From Cytophagales bacterium (GTDB lineage: Bacteria; Bacteroidota; Bacteroidia; Cytophagales; UBA9547), in contig DMUD01000264.1 in the NCBI GenBank assembly GCA_003476475.1, forward strand, positions 672 to 18,582: a stretch of DNA of 17,911 bases, in the 5' to 3' direction. Every line of letters begins with the position of its first letter. The first letter of the stretch is position 1. Position numbers and translations under genes: made by a program. The notes below the pieces were generated by a model, which ran no database searches, had not been told where the DNA came from, and saw only the letters and a program-made list of their open reading frames with translations. Positions 1 through 7,134 of the stretch are shown here, piece after piece.

Positions 1-461
1 GAGGCCGTATTGCCATCGCTGCTGCGTTTTTTTTCTCCGAAATAAACGTCACCAGTCAATTCGCGAAAAAAAAGGATATCTGAACCGCGAAGCACTTCAG
101 GCTTTAGACTTGATGCACCCAATAATTCGTCAAACAATTTTATAGGACGCAGATTGGCATACAAGCCCAATTCTTTTCTAATTTTCAACAACCCTTGCTC
201 AGGACGGACTTTTGCACTTGGATCATTATCATATTTGATGTGACCAATGGCACCAAAAAGAATAGCGTCTGAATTATTCGCCTTGAAGAGAGTTTCTTCG
301 GGCAGAGGATTTCCTGTAGCTTCAATGGCTACATGGCCCATCAATCCTTCTTCAAACGATACTGAATGTCCGTATTTATGTGCTATTTTTTCAATTACCT
401 TCTTACCCCATGTTGTCACTTCTTGACCTATTCCATCCCCAGGAATTACTAATATCTTCAT
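1..461 (-). CDS. leuB: 3-isopropylmalate dehydrogenase (N-terminal part, cut by window edge)
   Basis: LeuB carries out the NAD-dependent oxidative decarboxylation of 3-isopropylmalate in leucine biosynthesis, in the cytosol. The reverse strand reads open from an ATG at 461 to the window edge, giving 153 residues of a protein usually about 350-360 long. It begins MKILVIPGDGIGQEV, the typical start of the isocitrate/isopropylmalate dehydrogenase family. The three substrate-binding arginines are in place: R95 and R105 in the stretch RPEQGLLKIRKELGLYANLR, and R133 in RELTGDVYFGE. The LRP and RELTG motifs favour LeuB over isocitrate or tartrate dehydrogenase. It is transcribed away from thiL. The C-terminal half, with the catalytic Lys and Asp residues, lies outside the window. 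Confidence 0.93.
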   Translation of the reverse strand, partial: MKILVIPGDGIGQEVTTWGKKVIEKIAHKYGHSVSFEEGLMGHVAIEATGNPLPEETLFKANNSDAILFGAIGHIKYDNDPSAKVRPEQGLLKIRKELGLYANLRPIKLFDELLGASSLKPEVLRGSDILFFRELTGDVYFGEKKRSSDGNTA

Positions 462-488
462 ACTTAAGTTGTTTTTCTAGTCTAATGA

Positions 489-496
489 CAAAAGTA
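489..496 (-). promoter_or_regulatory. Bacteroidota-type -7 promoter element for leuB
   Basis: The reverse strand reads TACTTTTG, which fits the Bacteroidota -7 consensus TAnnTTTG, 27 bases upstream of the leuB ATG. This implies a short leader of about 15-20 bases. I see no clear TTG at the expected -33 spacing; the nearest upstream TTG on this strand is about 38 bases away. The call therefore rests on the -7 match and its position alone. Confidence 0.35.
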
Positions 497-664
497 ACAG
501 AAATGGTAGAAAAATTTTATTTCGACTTGAGTGTCAAGATTAATTAAGCAATGGATTTTAGAGACACATTGTAGGATTGTCATACTTCATATGAGAATAT
601 TTGATAAACGAATTTAATATACCAACAAAGTAATGCGTTGCCCTATTTGAATGCTCCTATTTCT

Positions 665-672
665 TAACTTTG
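665..672 (+). promoter_or_regulatory. Bacteroidota-type -7 promoter element for thiL
   Basis: TAACTTTG matches the Bacteroidota -7 consensus TAnnTTTG exactly and ends 16 bases before the thiL ATG. Candidate -33 TTG triplets lie at 638-640 and 647-649. Their spacings of 24 and 15 bases fall just outside the usual 17-23. If it is used, the mRNA leader would be only about 10 bases, too short for a conventional Shine-Dalgarno site, which is not unusual in this phylum. Confidence 0.38.
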
Positions 673-688
673 AGTAATCAATAGGATT

Positions 689-1717
689 ATGAAATCAAAA
701 ACTGACTTAAAGGAATTGGGGGAATTTGGGCTTATCGAACACCTAGCCCAAAACATACAACTCTCTCATAAAGAAACCATAACTGGCATTGGTGATGATG
801 CCGCAGTGATTGACCAAAATTACGACTTGGTAACACTCGTAAGCAAAGACATGCTTTTGGAAGGTATCCATTTCGACTTGCATTACACCCCTTTGAAGCA
901 TTTAGGCTACAAAGCAATTGCCGTCAATGTTTCAGATATTGCGGCCATGTTTGGCACTCCAAAACAAGTGCTGATAGGTCTAGGAGTTAGCAATGTATTT
1001 AAAGTGGAAGACATAGAAGCCCTGTATGAGGGAATGAAGGCAGCCTGTGAAGATTTTAATATCGATTTGATTGGTGGCGATACCACTTCTTCCAAAATAG
1101 GTTTGGTCATTTCAATCACCATATTGGGTAGTGCCCGAAAAGAAGAGGTGGTGTATAGAAAAGGGGCATCGGTCAATGATATTATTTGTGTGACGGGCGA
1201 CTTAGGGGGTGCATATGCTGGATTGCAAATTTTGGAACGGGAAAAACAAGTTTTTCTAGAAAATCCCGATATGCAACCAGAACTCGAACAATATGATTAT
1301 GTGGTGGAAAGGCTGCTAAGACCTAAAGCTCGTATAGACTTGGTACACGAACTGAAAGAAATCGGGTTGCACCCTACCTCTATGATTGATATTTCGGATG
1401 GTTTAGCCTCGGAAATTTTTCATTTGTGTAAAGCTGCGGGAACAGGTTGTGCCATTTTCGAAGACAAAATTCCTATCGATTCGCGCACCGAACAGACCTT
1501 GGCCGAATTGCAATTAGACCCCACAATGGCTGCATTGAACGGCGGTGAAGACTATGAACTTTTGTTCACAATTTCTCAGCCCGACTATGAAAAAATCAAA
1601 AACCATCCTGAGATTTCCACCATAGGTTACATGTCGAATAGCGAAAACGGCAAAAAGCTAGTGACTAGAAGCGGCAACATAGTGGATTTGAAAGCACAAG
1701 GCTGGGTGCATATGTAA
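689..1717 (+). CDS. thiL: Thiamine-monophosphate kinase
   Basis: ThiL phosphorylates thiamine monophosphate with ATP to give thiamine diphosphate, the last step of cofactor synthesis, in the cytosol. The 342 residues match the family's usual length. The ThiL/PurM-type motifs run in order: GIGDDAAVI (about 33-41, Mg-ATP binding), the SDIAAMFG region (82-89), GGDTTSS (129-135, metal-binding Asp), VTGDLGGAYAGL (168-179), DISDGL (234-239) and NGGEDYELLF (284-293). GIGDDAAV near the N terminus together with NGGEDYELLF separates ThiL from the related PurM, SelD and HypE. The ATG at 689 follows a promoter-like element at 665-672. The gene is the only plus-strand gene in the window and ends 2 bases from the stop codon of the converging DUF983 gene. 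No other thiamine gene is next to it. Confidence 0.95.
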   Translation: MKSKTDLKELGEFGLIEHLAQNIQLSHKETITGIGDDAAVIDQNYDLVTLVSKDMLLEGIHFDLHYTPLKHLGYKAIAVNVSDIAAMFGTPKQVLIGLGVSNVFKVEDIEALYEGMKAACEDFNIDLIGGDTTSSKIGLVISITILGSARKEEVVYRKGASVNDIICVTGDLGGAYAGLQILEREKQVFLENPDMQPELEQYDYVVERLLRPKARIDLVHELKEIGLHPTSMIDISDGLASEIFHLCKAAGTGCAIFEDKIPIDSRTEQTLAELQLDPTMAALNGGEDYELLFTISQPDYEKIKNHPEISTIGYMSNSENGKKLVTRSGNIVDLKAQGWVHM

Positions 1718-1719
1718 GA

Positions 1720-2079
1720 TCACACACCTCCGAAAAAATAAAGCATGAGTGTACGCGAGTAGCGGAAGATGGCTGGCAGTAACAGCAAAATTACCGGAAA
1801 TATACTTGCAAAATAGTACCACAAAGGCGGATTATTCCAAACAACAAATACTGTGAGTCCAATTCCAAGAATGATGGCAACATTGAAAAAGTAACTGAAA
1901 TACATGGCTCCTGTAAAAAAAGCTGGCTCTCGCTCAAATCTAAATCCACAGTTCGGACAATGGATATTTGTCTCGTGATAGCGAAAAATGTTGTAAGCAG
2001 GATACCTAAATATTTTGCCCTCCTTGCATTGAGGACATCTTTCTCCTAATAATGCGCTGAATCTCGTTCTTTCTTTCAC
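1720..2079 (-). CDS. DUF983 family membrane protein with two CxxC pairs
   Basis: This 119-residue protein has an N-terminal cytosolic-looking domain with two zinc-ribbon-like pairs, CPQC (C15/C18) and CPNC (C41/C44). The motif EPAFFTGAMYFSYFF (51-65) follows, then two hydrophobic helices at about 60-82 and 86-104. This is the pattern of the DUF983 family, which has no established function but often lies near oxidase genes. The only usable start I can find is GTG at 2079: an in-frame TAG lies upstream at 2113-2115, and no ATG occurs between it and the first Cys. Its first 74 bases therefore overlap the 3' end of the preceding gene in another frame. It is the last gene of the minus-strand run and converges with thiL. 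A metal-handling or assembly role is inference from the Cys pairs and context. Confidence 0.85.
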   Translation of the reverse strand: MKERTRFSALLGERCPQCKEGKIFRYPAYNIFRYHETNIHCPNCGFRFEREPAFFTGAMYFSYFFNVAIILGIGLTVFVVWNNPPLWYYFASIFPVILLLLPAIFRYSRTLMLYFFGGV

Positions 2080-2323
2080 GTTCTTTTTTGCTGCTTTTAT
2101 ACCAAAGAAACCCTATCAAACCTGCTAACAAATAGGGTACTACCATCATGTAAAGAATGCCGTTGTTTAGGCCCCTAGCTCTTTGTTGCAACGAGGCCTT
2201 GGGGGACTCCCCTTTTTCTACTGTTGCTTTGCACATAGCACATTGTGCATACACCACATTGGTTGAAGAAATAATTGAAAGGAATGCGATAAAGAATACA
2301 ATACGCCTCAGGTTCATGGTCAT
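2006..2323 (-). CDS. Small exported membrane-anchored protein with a CAMCK (CxxC) motif, function unknown
   Basis: This protein has 105 residues. Residues 1-26 look like a signal sequence, with basic residues, a hydrophobic core and VYA before Q27. A CAMC pair (C28/C31) follows at once, then a hydrophilic stretch of about 20 residues, one transmembrane helix at about 55-75 (ILYMMVVPYLLAGLIGFLWY) and a highly charged tail rich in Lys, Arg and Glu. The CxxC would thus lie just outside the membrane. I recognise similar small proteins beside oxidase genes in Bacteroidota but know of no assigned function. The ATG at 2323 overlaps the DUF420 stop as ATGA, and a second ATG lies two codons in. The 3' end overlaps the DUF983 gene by 74 bases. 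A thiol or copper role alongside SCO is inference only. Confidence 0.8.
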   Translation of the reverse strand: MTMNLRRIVFFIAFLSIISSTNVVYAQCAMCKATVEKGESPKASLQQRARGLNNGILYMMVVPYLLAGLIGFLWYKSSKKERERKNEIQRIIRRKMSSMQGGQNI

Positions 2324-2871
2324 AAAGTTTGGTAATAAGGTTTAATCATCCAATATACTACTACTCCTGATATAGCCACATATAGCCAAATGGGGAAAGT
2401 CCATTTTACCAATTTTTTATGTTTGTCAATTTGCAGCGAAATAGCAAAGTAGATACTTAGCAATACAAAAGGCACCACTACTGCCGCCAAAATAATGTGG
2501 GTAATCAAAATAAAGAAATAGACAGCTCTAATGAACCCTTCTCCGCCAAAGGTGGTGTGAGGCGCCTGGTAATGGTATATGACATAAGAAACTAAAAACA
2601 AAGAAGACAATCCAACAGCCGAAAACATAGAGGCTCTGTGGTACTGTATTTGACCATTTTTTACAAAATACAAACCTGAAATAAGTGCTAAAGCAGTGGC
2701 AGAATTAAGTACCGCATTCAAATGCGGAAGAAAAGACACATCCAAATCACCCAATTTGCCTGTTTGAGGAAGAAAAAGAAGAATAGCCACGACAACAGGA
2801 ATAGTAACCGAAAGAACTCCAATTATTCCCAGATACACATTCTGTTTTTCTTGCAAAGGGTTACTTTCCAT
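2320..2871 (-). CDS. DUF420 family membrane protein (CtaM/YozB-like oxidase assembly factor)
   Basis: With the chosen start this is a 183-residue integral membrane protein with about five hydrophobic segments (near 13-34, 50-69, 79-98, 111-140 and 156-175). It has conserved-looking histidines in or near helices: H50 in LPHLNA, H78, H100, H105 and H125. This matches DUF420, the family of Bacillus YozB and Staphylococcus CtaM; CtaM is needed for function of heme-A-containing oxidases. A longer reading from 2901 adds ten residues (193 in total) and overlaps the SCO gene by 41 bases. I prefer the ATG at 2871, which overlaps the SCO stop by 11 bases and starts with MESNPLQ. Its own stop overlaps the next start as ATGA. 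A role in maturing the oxidase encoded upstream is inferred from family and context. Confidence 0.87.
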   Translation of the reverse strand: MESNPLQEKQNVYLGIIGVLSVTIPVVVAILLFLPQTGKLGDLDVSFLPHLNAVLNSATALALISGLYFVKNGQIQYHRASMFSAVGLSSLFLVSYVIYHYQAPHTTFGGEGFIRAVYFFILITHIILAAVVVPFVLLSIYFAISLQIDKHKKLVKWTFPIWLYVAISGVVVYWMIKPYYQTL

Positions 2872-3544
2872 CGTTTTCTTGTTCGTGTAATAAGACATCA
2901 ATTTCCAAAATCAACCTATCCACTTCTTTGGGGTCGGTACCATTATAATAGCCTCGAATGTGTTTTTGTTTGTCGACCAAAACAAATTTATCGCTGTGAA
3001 TAAAACGGTCAGCTTCTTTTGAGGCACTATCCTCTAATGCAGAAATAAAATACCCCTTCTGTGCAAGGTCATATATTTTACTTTTTTCGCCAGTCAAGAA
3101 ATACCATTTTCCATTAATTGCCTTGTGCTTTTCGGCATACGCTTTTAAAACGCTAATAGAATCATTTTCAGGATCTACCGAATGTGATAATATCAGTACT
3201 TCCGGATTGTCAATAACAGATTCTTGAACCCTCTTCAACTGAGAAGACATTTGCTTGCAAATACCAGGACAGTTCGTGAAAAAAAAATCGGCTACGTATA
3301 TTTTGCCTTCAGTTGTTTTACTAGAAACGATGTCTCCATTACTAGATGGAAATGCAAAAAAAGGAATTACGTGAAAAACAGTATCCTGAATCAGTTTTCC
3401 ATCCGTTTCATTTTCAATTACATCGAGTGGGAAAAAAGTGGGCAGTTTGTAATAATTATTACCAAAAAGTTTCAAAAAAAAATAAACAAAAACGGGAAGA
3501 GCAAGCAATACAAGCAAGATTCCCGTTCTTTTTGACATATTCAT
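2861..3544 (-). CDS. SCO1/SenC/PrrC family copper chaperone for cytochrome c oxidase
   Basis: SCO proteins are membrane-anchored thioredoxin-fold proteins that bind copper and serve in building the CuA centre of oxidase subunit II, on the outer face of the membrane. The 227 residues have an N-terminal anchor helix at about 8-27, then the thioredoxin-like domain. The family's CxxxC site is present as TNCPGIC (C92/C96), and the third copper ligand is H183 in RFIHSDKFVLVD. All three metal ligands are intact, so the protein should be functional. The start at 3544 (MNMSKRTG) could equally be the ATG two codons later. It follows the COX4 gene by 4 bases, and the DUF420 gene starts before its end, so it is part of the oxidase assembly block. 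Confidence 0.93.
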   Translation of the reverse strand: MNMSKRTGILLVLLALPVFVYFFLKLFGNNYYKLPTFFPLDVIENETDGKLIQDTVFHVIPFFAFPSSNGDIVSSKTTEGKIYVADFFFTNCPGICKQMSSQLKRVQESVIDNPEVLILSHSVDPENDSISVLKAYAEKHKAINGKWYFLTGEKSKIYDLAQKGYFISALEDSASKEADRFIHSDKFVLVDKQKHIRGYYNGTDPKEVDRLILEIDVLLHEQENDGK

Positions 3545-3548
3545 CTTA

Positions 3549-3890
3549 TTATCTGACCATCAATACTGCATTACCTTCGTACAGCATAGAAATAATAAAC
3601 CATATTATGAAAATTACAGGAAGTGAAATTGACAAGATGAGCAGTTTAACTTCATGTCGAAGGTGCATAAACTCAGCAATGATGTAAAAAGCCTTTAATA
3701 GTGTTAACGAAATAAACACAATTACGACAAACAAGTGATTGATATGGAAAGGACCTTTGGCAAAAGCTAGAATAAACTCTATTACGGTGATGCCAAACAT
3801 CACCCAAAATGTCCTCCAAATTGCTGCTCTTTGTTTAACTGATTCAGGTGATGTTTCAGGTACAAACTTACCTACAGTATGAGACGCCAT
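3549..3890 (-). CDS. Cytochrome c oxidase subunit IV (prokaryotic COX4 family)
   Basis: This 113-residue small subunit has three predicted transmembrane helices, at about 26-44, 50-73 and 81-103. The junction of helices 2 and 3 carries EFMHLRHE (73-80), a signature I associate with the prokaryotic subunit IV family (CoxD/CtaF-like). The N-terminal 20 residues are polar. It lies directly after subunit III and before the SCO gene, the place expected for subunit IV. It is thought to be a structural or accessory part of the oxidase and carries no cofactor. The ATG at 3890 leaves a 28-base gap from the subunit III stop, with no promoter-like element seen in it. Confidence 0.88.
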   Translation of the reverse strand: MASHTVGKFVPETSPESVKQRAAIWRTFWVMFGITVIEFILAFAKGPFHINHLFVVIVFISLTLLKAFYIIAEFMHLRHEVKLLILSISLPVIFIIWFIISMLYEGNAVLMVR

Positions 3891-3918
3891 CTATAATGAT
3901 TTTAAAGTTGATGTATAA

Positions 3919-4677
3919 TTATATTAAATAGAAGAAAGTAAAAACAAAAACCCAAACCAAATCTACAAAATGCCAATACAGTCCCACTTTTTCTACCATT
4001 TCATAATGACCACGCTTTTCATAAAGTCCATTAGCCACGTTGAAGAAAATGATAATATTCAACACCACCCCACTGAAAACATGGGTACCATGGAATCCTG
4101 TGATGAAAAAAAACAAATCTGCAAAAGCAGGAGGACCATATTCATTGTGGATCAAATTAGCTCCAAAAATCTTGGTGCCTTCGGTCAAATTCAAGCCATT
4201 TTCAGAACCTGCAATAAAGATTGACCACTCCCATGCTTGGCAACTCACAAAAGCAATGCCGCCAAGTATAGTCCACAACATCCATTTCTGAACAGCAAGT
4301 TTGTCCATACGATGACCCGCTTCCACTGCAAGCACCATTGTAACGCTACTCATGATGAGGATAAAAGTCATTAGACCCACAAAAACAAGTGGCAAATGCG
4401 CATGCGTAAGAGGAAAGTGAGTGAAAACATGCTCGGGCACTGGCCAATACTCCGTAGAAAATATAAATTTCTCGTGACCATCTACCATTACCCTAGCGGA
4501 TTCGGGAGCACCATGATGCGCAAAGCGAATCATTCCATAAGTAATGAGAAGAGCAGAAAAAGTAAAGGTATCTGACAAGAGGAAGAACCACATCATCAAT
4601 TTACCATAACTTGCTTTGAGTGGTTCTACTCCACCTTTCCAAAGAGAATTTTCATCCAATGCAACTGCTTGTGCCAT
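3919..4677 (-). CDS. ctaE: Cytochrome c oxidase subunit III
   Basis: This is the non-catalytic core subunit III of a heme-copper oxidase, which supports proton uptake and stability of subunit I. The 252-residue protein has five predicted helices, as in bacterial subunits lacking the first two mitochondrial helices. Family motifs are visible: SDTFTFSALL in the first helix, CQAWEWS in the third, FFFITGFHGTHVFSG in the fourth and YWHFVDLVWVFVF in the last. Between helices 1 and 2 there is a roughly 40-residue hydrophilic insert (about 54-95) rich in His and Pro. It follows a shorter subunit III-like gene by 5 bases, so the operon encodes two members of this family. This copy keeps the fuller set of family motifs and is the better candidate for true subunit III. 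Confidence 0.93.
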   Translation of the reverse strand: MAQAVALDENSLWKGGVEPLKASYGKLMMWFFLLSDTFTFSALLITYGMIRFAHHGAPESARVMVDGHEKFIFSTEYWPVPEHVFTHFPLTHAHLPLVFVGLMTFILIMSSVTMVLAVEAGHRMDKLAVQKWMLWTILGGIAFVSCQAWEWSIFIAGSENGLNLTEGTKIFGANLIHNEYGPPAFADLFFFITGFHGTHVFSGVVLNIIIFFNVANGLYEKRGHYEMVEKVGLYWHFVDLVWVFVFTFFYLI

Positions 4678-4682
4678 AAAGA

Positions 4683-5273
4683 TTATCTATTAATCATTAA
4701 GAAAATATACAAATACAACCAAAGTCCGTCTAGAAAATGCCAATAAGTTAAACAAATTTCATATTGCGCTAGATTTTTTGCGTGTATGTTATGTTTAAAA
4801 GACGAAATTAATACAATTATTATAAAAATTAAACCCGAAACTAGGTGAAATGCGTGCAAACCTGTCAGCACATACAAAAAAGCCTCAGAGGGATTTGAAA
4901 ATGAAAAAAATATATTGTTGCTAACCAATTCTTTCCAACCTTCCATTTGCATCCACAAAAACAAAATTCCCAAGAAAAGGGAAGACCCAATGGCAATCTT
5001 GAGTTTTTGTAATTCGTCATTTTTTGCATTTACATACCCCCAATGCATAGTAGCGCTACTCATCAACAGCACAATGGTACTGTATAGAAATATGGAAGGA
5101 AGTTCAAACAATTTCCAATTTCCTTCAGCTTGACGCACTATATAAGCGCTGGTAAGCGAAACGAAAATCATCACAATGCTCACTATGAAAAGCCAAAGAA
5201 TAAATTTCTTGGGATTCATAGACAATGACACCCCGTTGTCCTCAACTGATTCTATTTCATCTCTTGTGCTCAT
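4683..5273 (-). CDS. Second cytochrome c oxidase subunit III-like protein
   Basis: This 196-residue membrane protein has about five hydrophobic helices. Its C-terminal motifs are those of subunit III: LTGLHAFHLVSGLIFI in the fourth helix and YWHFLDGLWLYLY in the last. Its N-terminal half is more diverged than that of the neighbouring 252-residue copy, with short loops and no long insert between helices 1 and 2. Two adjacent subunit III-family genes are a common arrangement in Bacteroidota oxidase operons, so I read this as a real accessory subunit and not a decaying duplicate. The frame is intact. The ATG at 5273 overlaps the ctaB stop as ATGA, suggesting coupled translation. Whether it sits in the same complex as the other subunit III cannot be told from sequence. 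Confidence 0.87.
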   Translation of the reverse strand: MSTRDEIESVEDNGVSLSMNPKKFILWLFIVSIVMIFVSLTSAYIVRQAEGNWKLFELPSIFLYSTIVLLMSSATMHWGYVNAKNDELQKLKIAIGSSLFLGILFLWMQMEGWKELVSNNIFFSFSNPSEAFLYVLTGLHAFHLVSGLIFIIIVLISSFKHNIHAKNLAQYEICLTYWHFLDGLWLYLYIFLMINR

Positions 5274-6154
5274 ACTCTATCAATCATAAATACAATTTGA
5301 ATCACCAGCAAATAGATAAAAGACCCAAACATAATTTGCTTAGCAGCTTTATCGTTCGAACAATCTTTCATCAAATGGAAAGTTTGAGCCAAAAACAAGA
5401 CACCGGCACATGTGGTAACCGCTGCAGAATTAATACCAGTAAGCCCAAAATATGTAGGTAACAATCCAAGAGGAATCAAAAAAAGAGTGTAAACCATTAT
5501 TTGAAAAGCGGTGTTTAGATTTTTACCACCATCTGAAGGTAACAATCTAAATCCTGCTTTTTTATAATCTTCGTCCAACACCCAAGCTATCGCCCAAAAA
5601 TGTGGAAACTGCCAAACGAACTGTATGGCAAAAAGAATAAGTGCAAACAAATTGATGGTATTTGTGGCGGCAACCCAACCAATCAAAGGTGGCAAAGCGC
5701 CAGGAATAGCCCCAACAAAAACGGCTATAGGACCCACCCGCTTTAACGGTGTGTAGACAAAAGCATATAAAAACAAAGAAGTAGCAGAGAGGAGGCATGT
5801 ATATAAGTTGACCTTAAACATAAGGATGAAACTTCCAATCAAAAACGCAACAATTGCAAAAATACCAGCTTGTATCCCATTTAATCTTCTGCTTGGTAAG
5901 GGGCGCGACATGGTGCGCTTCATTTTTAAATCATATTCTTCCTCCAATAATTGATTGATAGCATTAGCAGAACCCGTTACCAAGAAACTACCAAATGAAA
6001 ACCATAGCAAAACAAGAAGATCGAAATCTAAAGTGGCTAAAGTAAACCCAACAACACCTGAAAAAACGACAAAAAAAGACAAACGAAATTTCATTAAATC
6101 GCTGAAGCTTTTTATGTCTTGAAGAAAGTTAGTATTTGAAGAAATCGCAAACAT
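5270..6154 (-). CDS. ctaB: Protoheme IX farnesyltransferase (heme O synthase)
   Basis: CtaB transfers a farnesyl group from farnesyl diphosphate to the vinyl group of heme B, giving heme O for the oxidase; it is a polytopic UbiA-family membrane enzyme. The 294 residues match the family length. The first Asp-rich, prenyl diphosphate/Mg-binding motif appears as N67xxxE71xxxD75, followed by KMKRTMSRPLP. Glu replaces the usual first Asp, a conservative change I associate with Bacteroidota members. The second motif is DEDYKKAGFRLLP (194-206), preceded by FPHFWAIAW. About nine hydrophobic segments are present. It is 14 bases downstream of ctaA, which uses its product, and overlaps the next gene by 4 bases. 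Confidence 0.95.
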   Translation of the reverse strand: MFAISSNTNFLQDIKSFSDLMKFRLSFFVVFSGVVGFTLATLDFDLLVLLWFSFGSFLVTGSANAINQLLEEEYDLKMKRTMSRPLPSRRLNGIQAGIFAIVAFLIGSFILMFKVNLYTCLLSATSLFLYAFVYTPLKRVGPIAVFVGAIPGALPPLIGWVAATNTINLFALILFAIQFVWQFPHFWAIAWVLDEDYKKAGFRLLPSDGGKNLNTAFQIMVYTLFLIPLGLLPTYFGLTGINSAAVTTCAGVLFLAQTFHLMKDCSNDKAAKQIMFGSFIYLLVIQIVFMIDRV

Positions 6155-6168
6155 ATTTGATCTATAAC

Positions 6169-7134
6169 TTACATTTGATAAGACGGTACACGAGATGTAA
6201 ATTTAACCAAAAGCAATATATAGAACTGAATACCAAAAACAAGTGTAGCGATGAAAAGATGAAATGGTTGTGTATAGAATGGAATTGAAAACCAAACCAT
6301 AGAAACTCCAAAAGCATATTCCATAACTAACAAAAACATTACTGTAGTGTACAACTTTGCTATTTGGTGCGACCACCCGTATGTCTTGAATAGTTTGTAA
6401 AATAGAAAAGCATTAAAAGAAATTATTGAAATGGCTAAGATTCGATGAAGCATAAATACGATTCCCAGTTCTCCAACCCAATTCTCTCTATTTAAATCAT
6501 TATATTTCAATGCAATGGTATCAATCTCTTGCCTTACTTGTGTTCCCATCAAAATTTGAACAAAAGTCAAAACCGACAACGATAAAAGAAGAAAACTATA
6601 CTTTCTTCCCAACTTAAATTGTGTTGATGATTGAGCTATCCTGAAAAGGAACAAAGTAAGCGAAACAATCAACAAAGCAATCAGCATATGAATCGTGATC
6701 ATATATTTTGAAAGATTTGATTCGACCACTTTAGACCCTATCCAACCTTGAAAACATGTCAATACAAAAACTAATAAAGAAAAAAGAAAAAAAGGGGGTT
6801 TGTTATAAAAAAAACGAAAAGAATAAACAAAATTTACAAAAACAGAAAGGCCTACTAATACACCCAACAATCGGTTAACGTATTCAATCCATGTTTTGAA
6901 TACATTAAAATCGGCTATGTGATGCATTCCCACTTTAAACTTTTCTTTATAATCTAATGGAAGCTGTGATACATCGTAGGGAGGTACCCATTGACCAAAA
7001 CATTTAGGCCAATCAGGACATCCCATGCCAGATCCTGTACTCCTTACTACTGAACCAGCTAAAATAAGCAGATAAAGTAATAAAAGGGATAAAAAAACTA
7101 ACTTTTTAAAATGTATAACAGATTTACTGAGCAT
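6169..7134 (-). CDS. ctaA: Heme A synthase (COX15/CtaA family)
   Basis: CtaA oxidises the C8 methyl of heme O to a formyl group, giving heme A for subunit I. The 321-residue protein has about eight helices in two similar halves. GSVVRSTGSGMGCPDWP and the nearby KCFG carry the Cys pair C39/C45. Heme-ligand histidines are visible at H149 (ITIHML), H230 (FMLHRI) and H292 (QPFHLF). The first expected ligand, the His of the ExxHR motif, is Asn here (E84-Y-V-N87-R), as I recall for other Bacteroidota CtaA proteins. The ATG at 7134 overlaps the end of coxA by 11 bases. Its location between coxA and ctaB fits its role in cofactor supply for the same oxidase. Confidence 0.93.
   Translation of the reverse strand: MLSKSVIHFKKLVFLSLLLLYLLILAGSVVRSTGSGMGCPDWPKCFGQWVPPYDVSQLPLDYKEKFKVGMHHIADFNVFKTWIEYVNRLLGVLVGLSVFVNFVYSFRFFYNKPPFFLFSLLVFVLTCFQGWIGSKVVESNLSKYMITIHMLIALLIVSLTLFLFRIAQSSTQFKLGRKYSFLLLSLSVLTFVQILMGTQVRQEIDTIALKYNDLNRENWVGELGIVFMLHRILAISIISFNAFLFYKLFKTYGWSHQIAKLYTTVMFLLVMEYAFGVSMVWFSIPFYTQPFHLFIATLVFGIQFYILLLVKFTSRVPSYQM

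Noticed and set aside
526..538. Small inverted repeat CTTG...CAAG in the leuB/thiL intergenic region
   Set aside because: The stem is only four base pairs with a five-base loop and no T-run. In AT-rich DNA this is expected by chance.
2872..2901. Longer start for the DUF420 protein at 2901
   Set aside because: It adds ten residues and increases the overlap with the SCO gene to 41 bases. The ATG at 2871 gives a normal polar N terminus before helix 1. It cannot be fully excluded.
2722..3687. Plus-strand open frames opposite the DUF420, SCO and COX4 genes
   Set aside because: They are Lys/Asn-rich, low-complexity translations of the antisense strand of well-supported genes.
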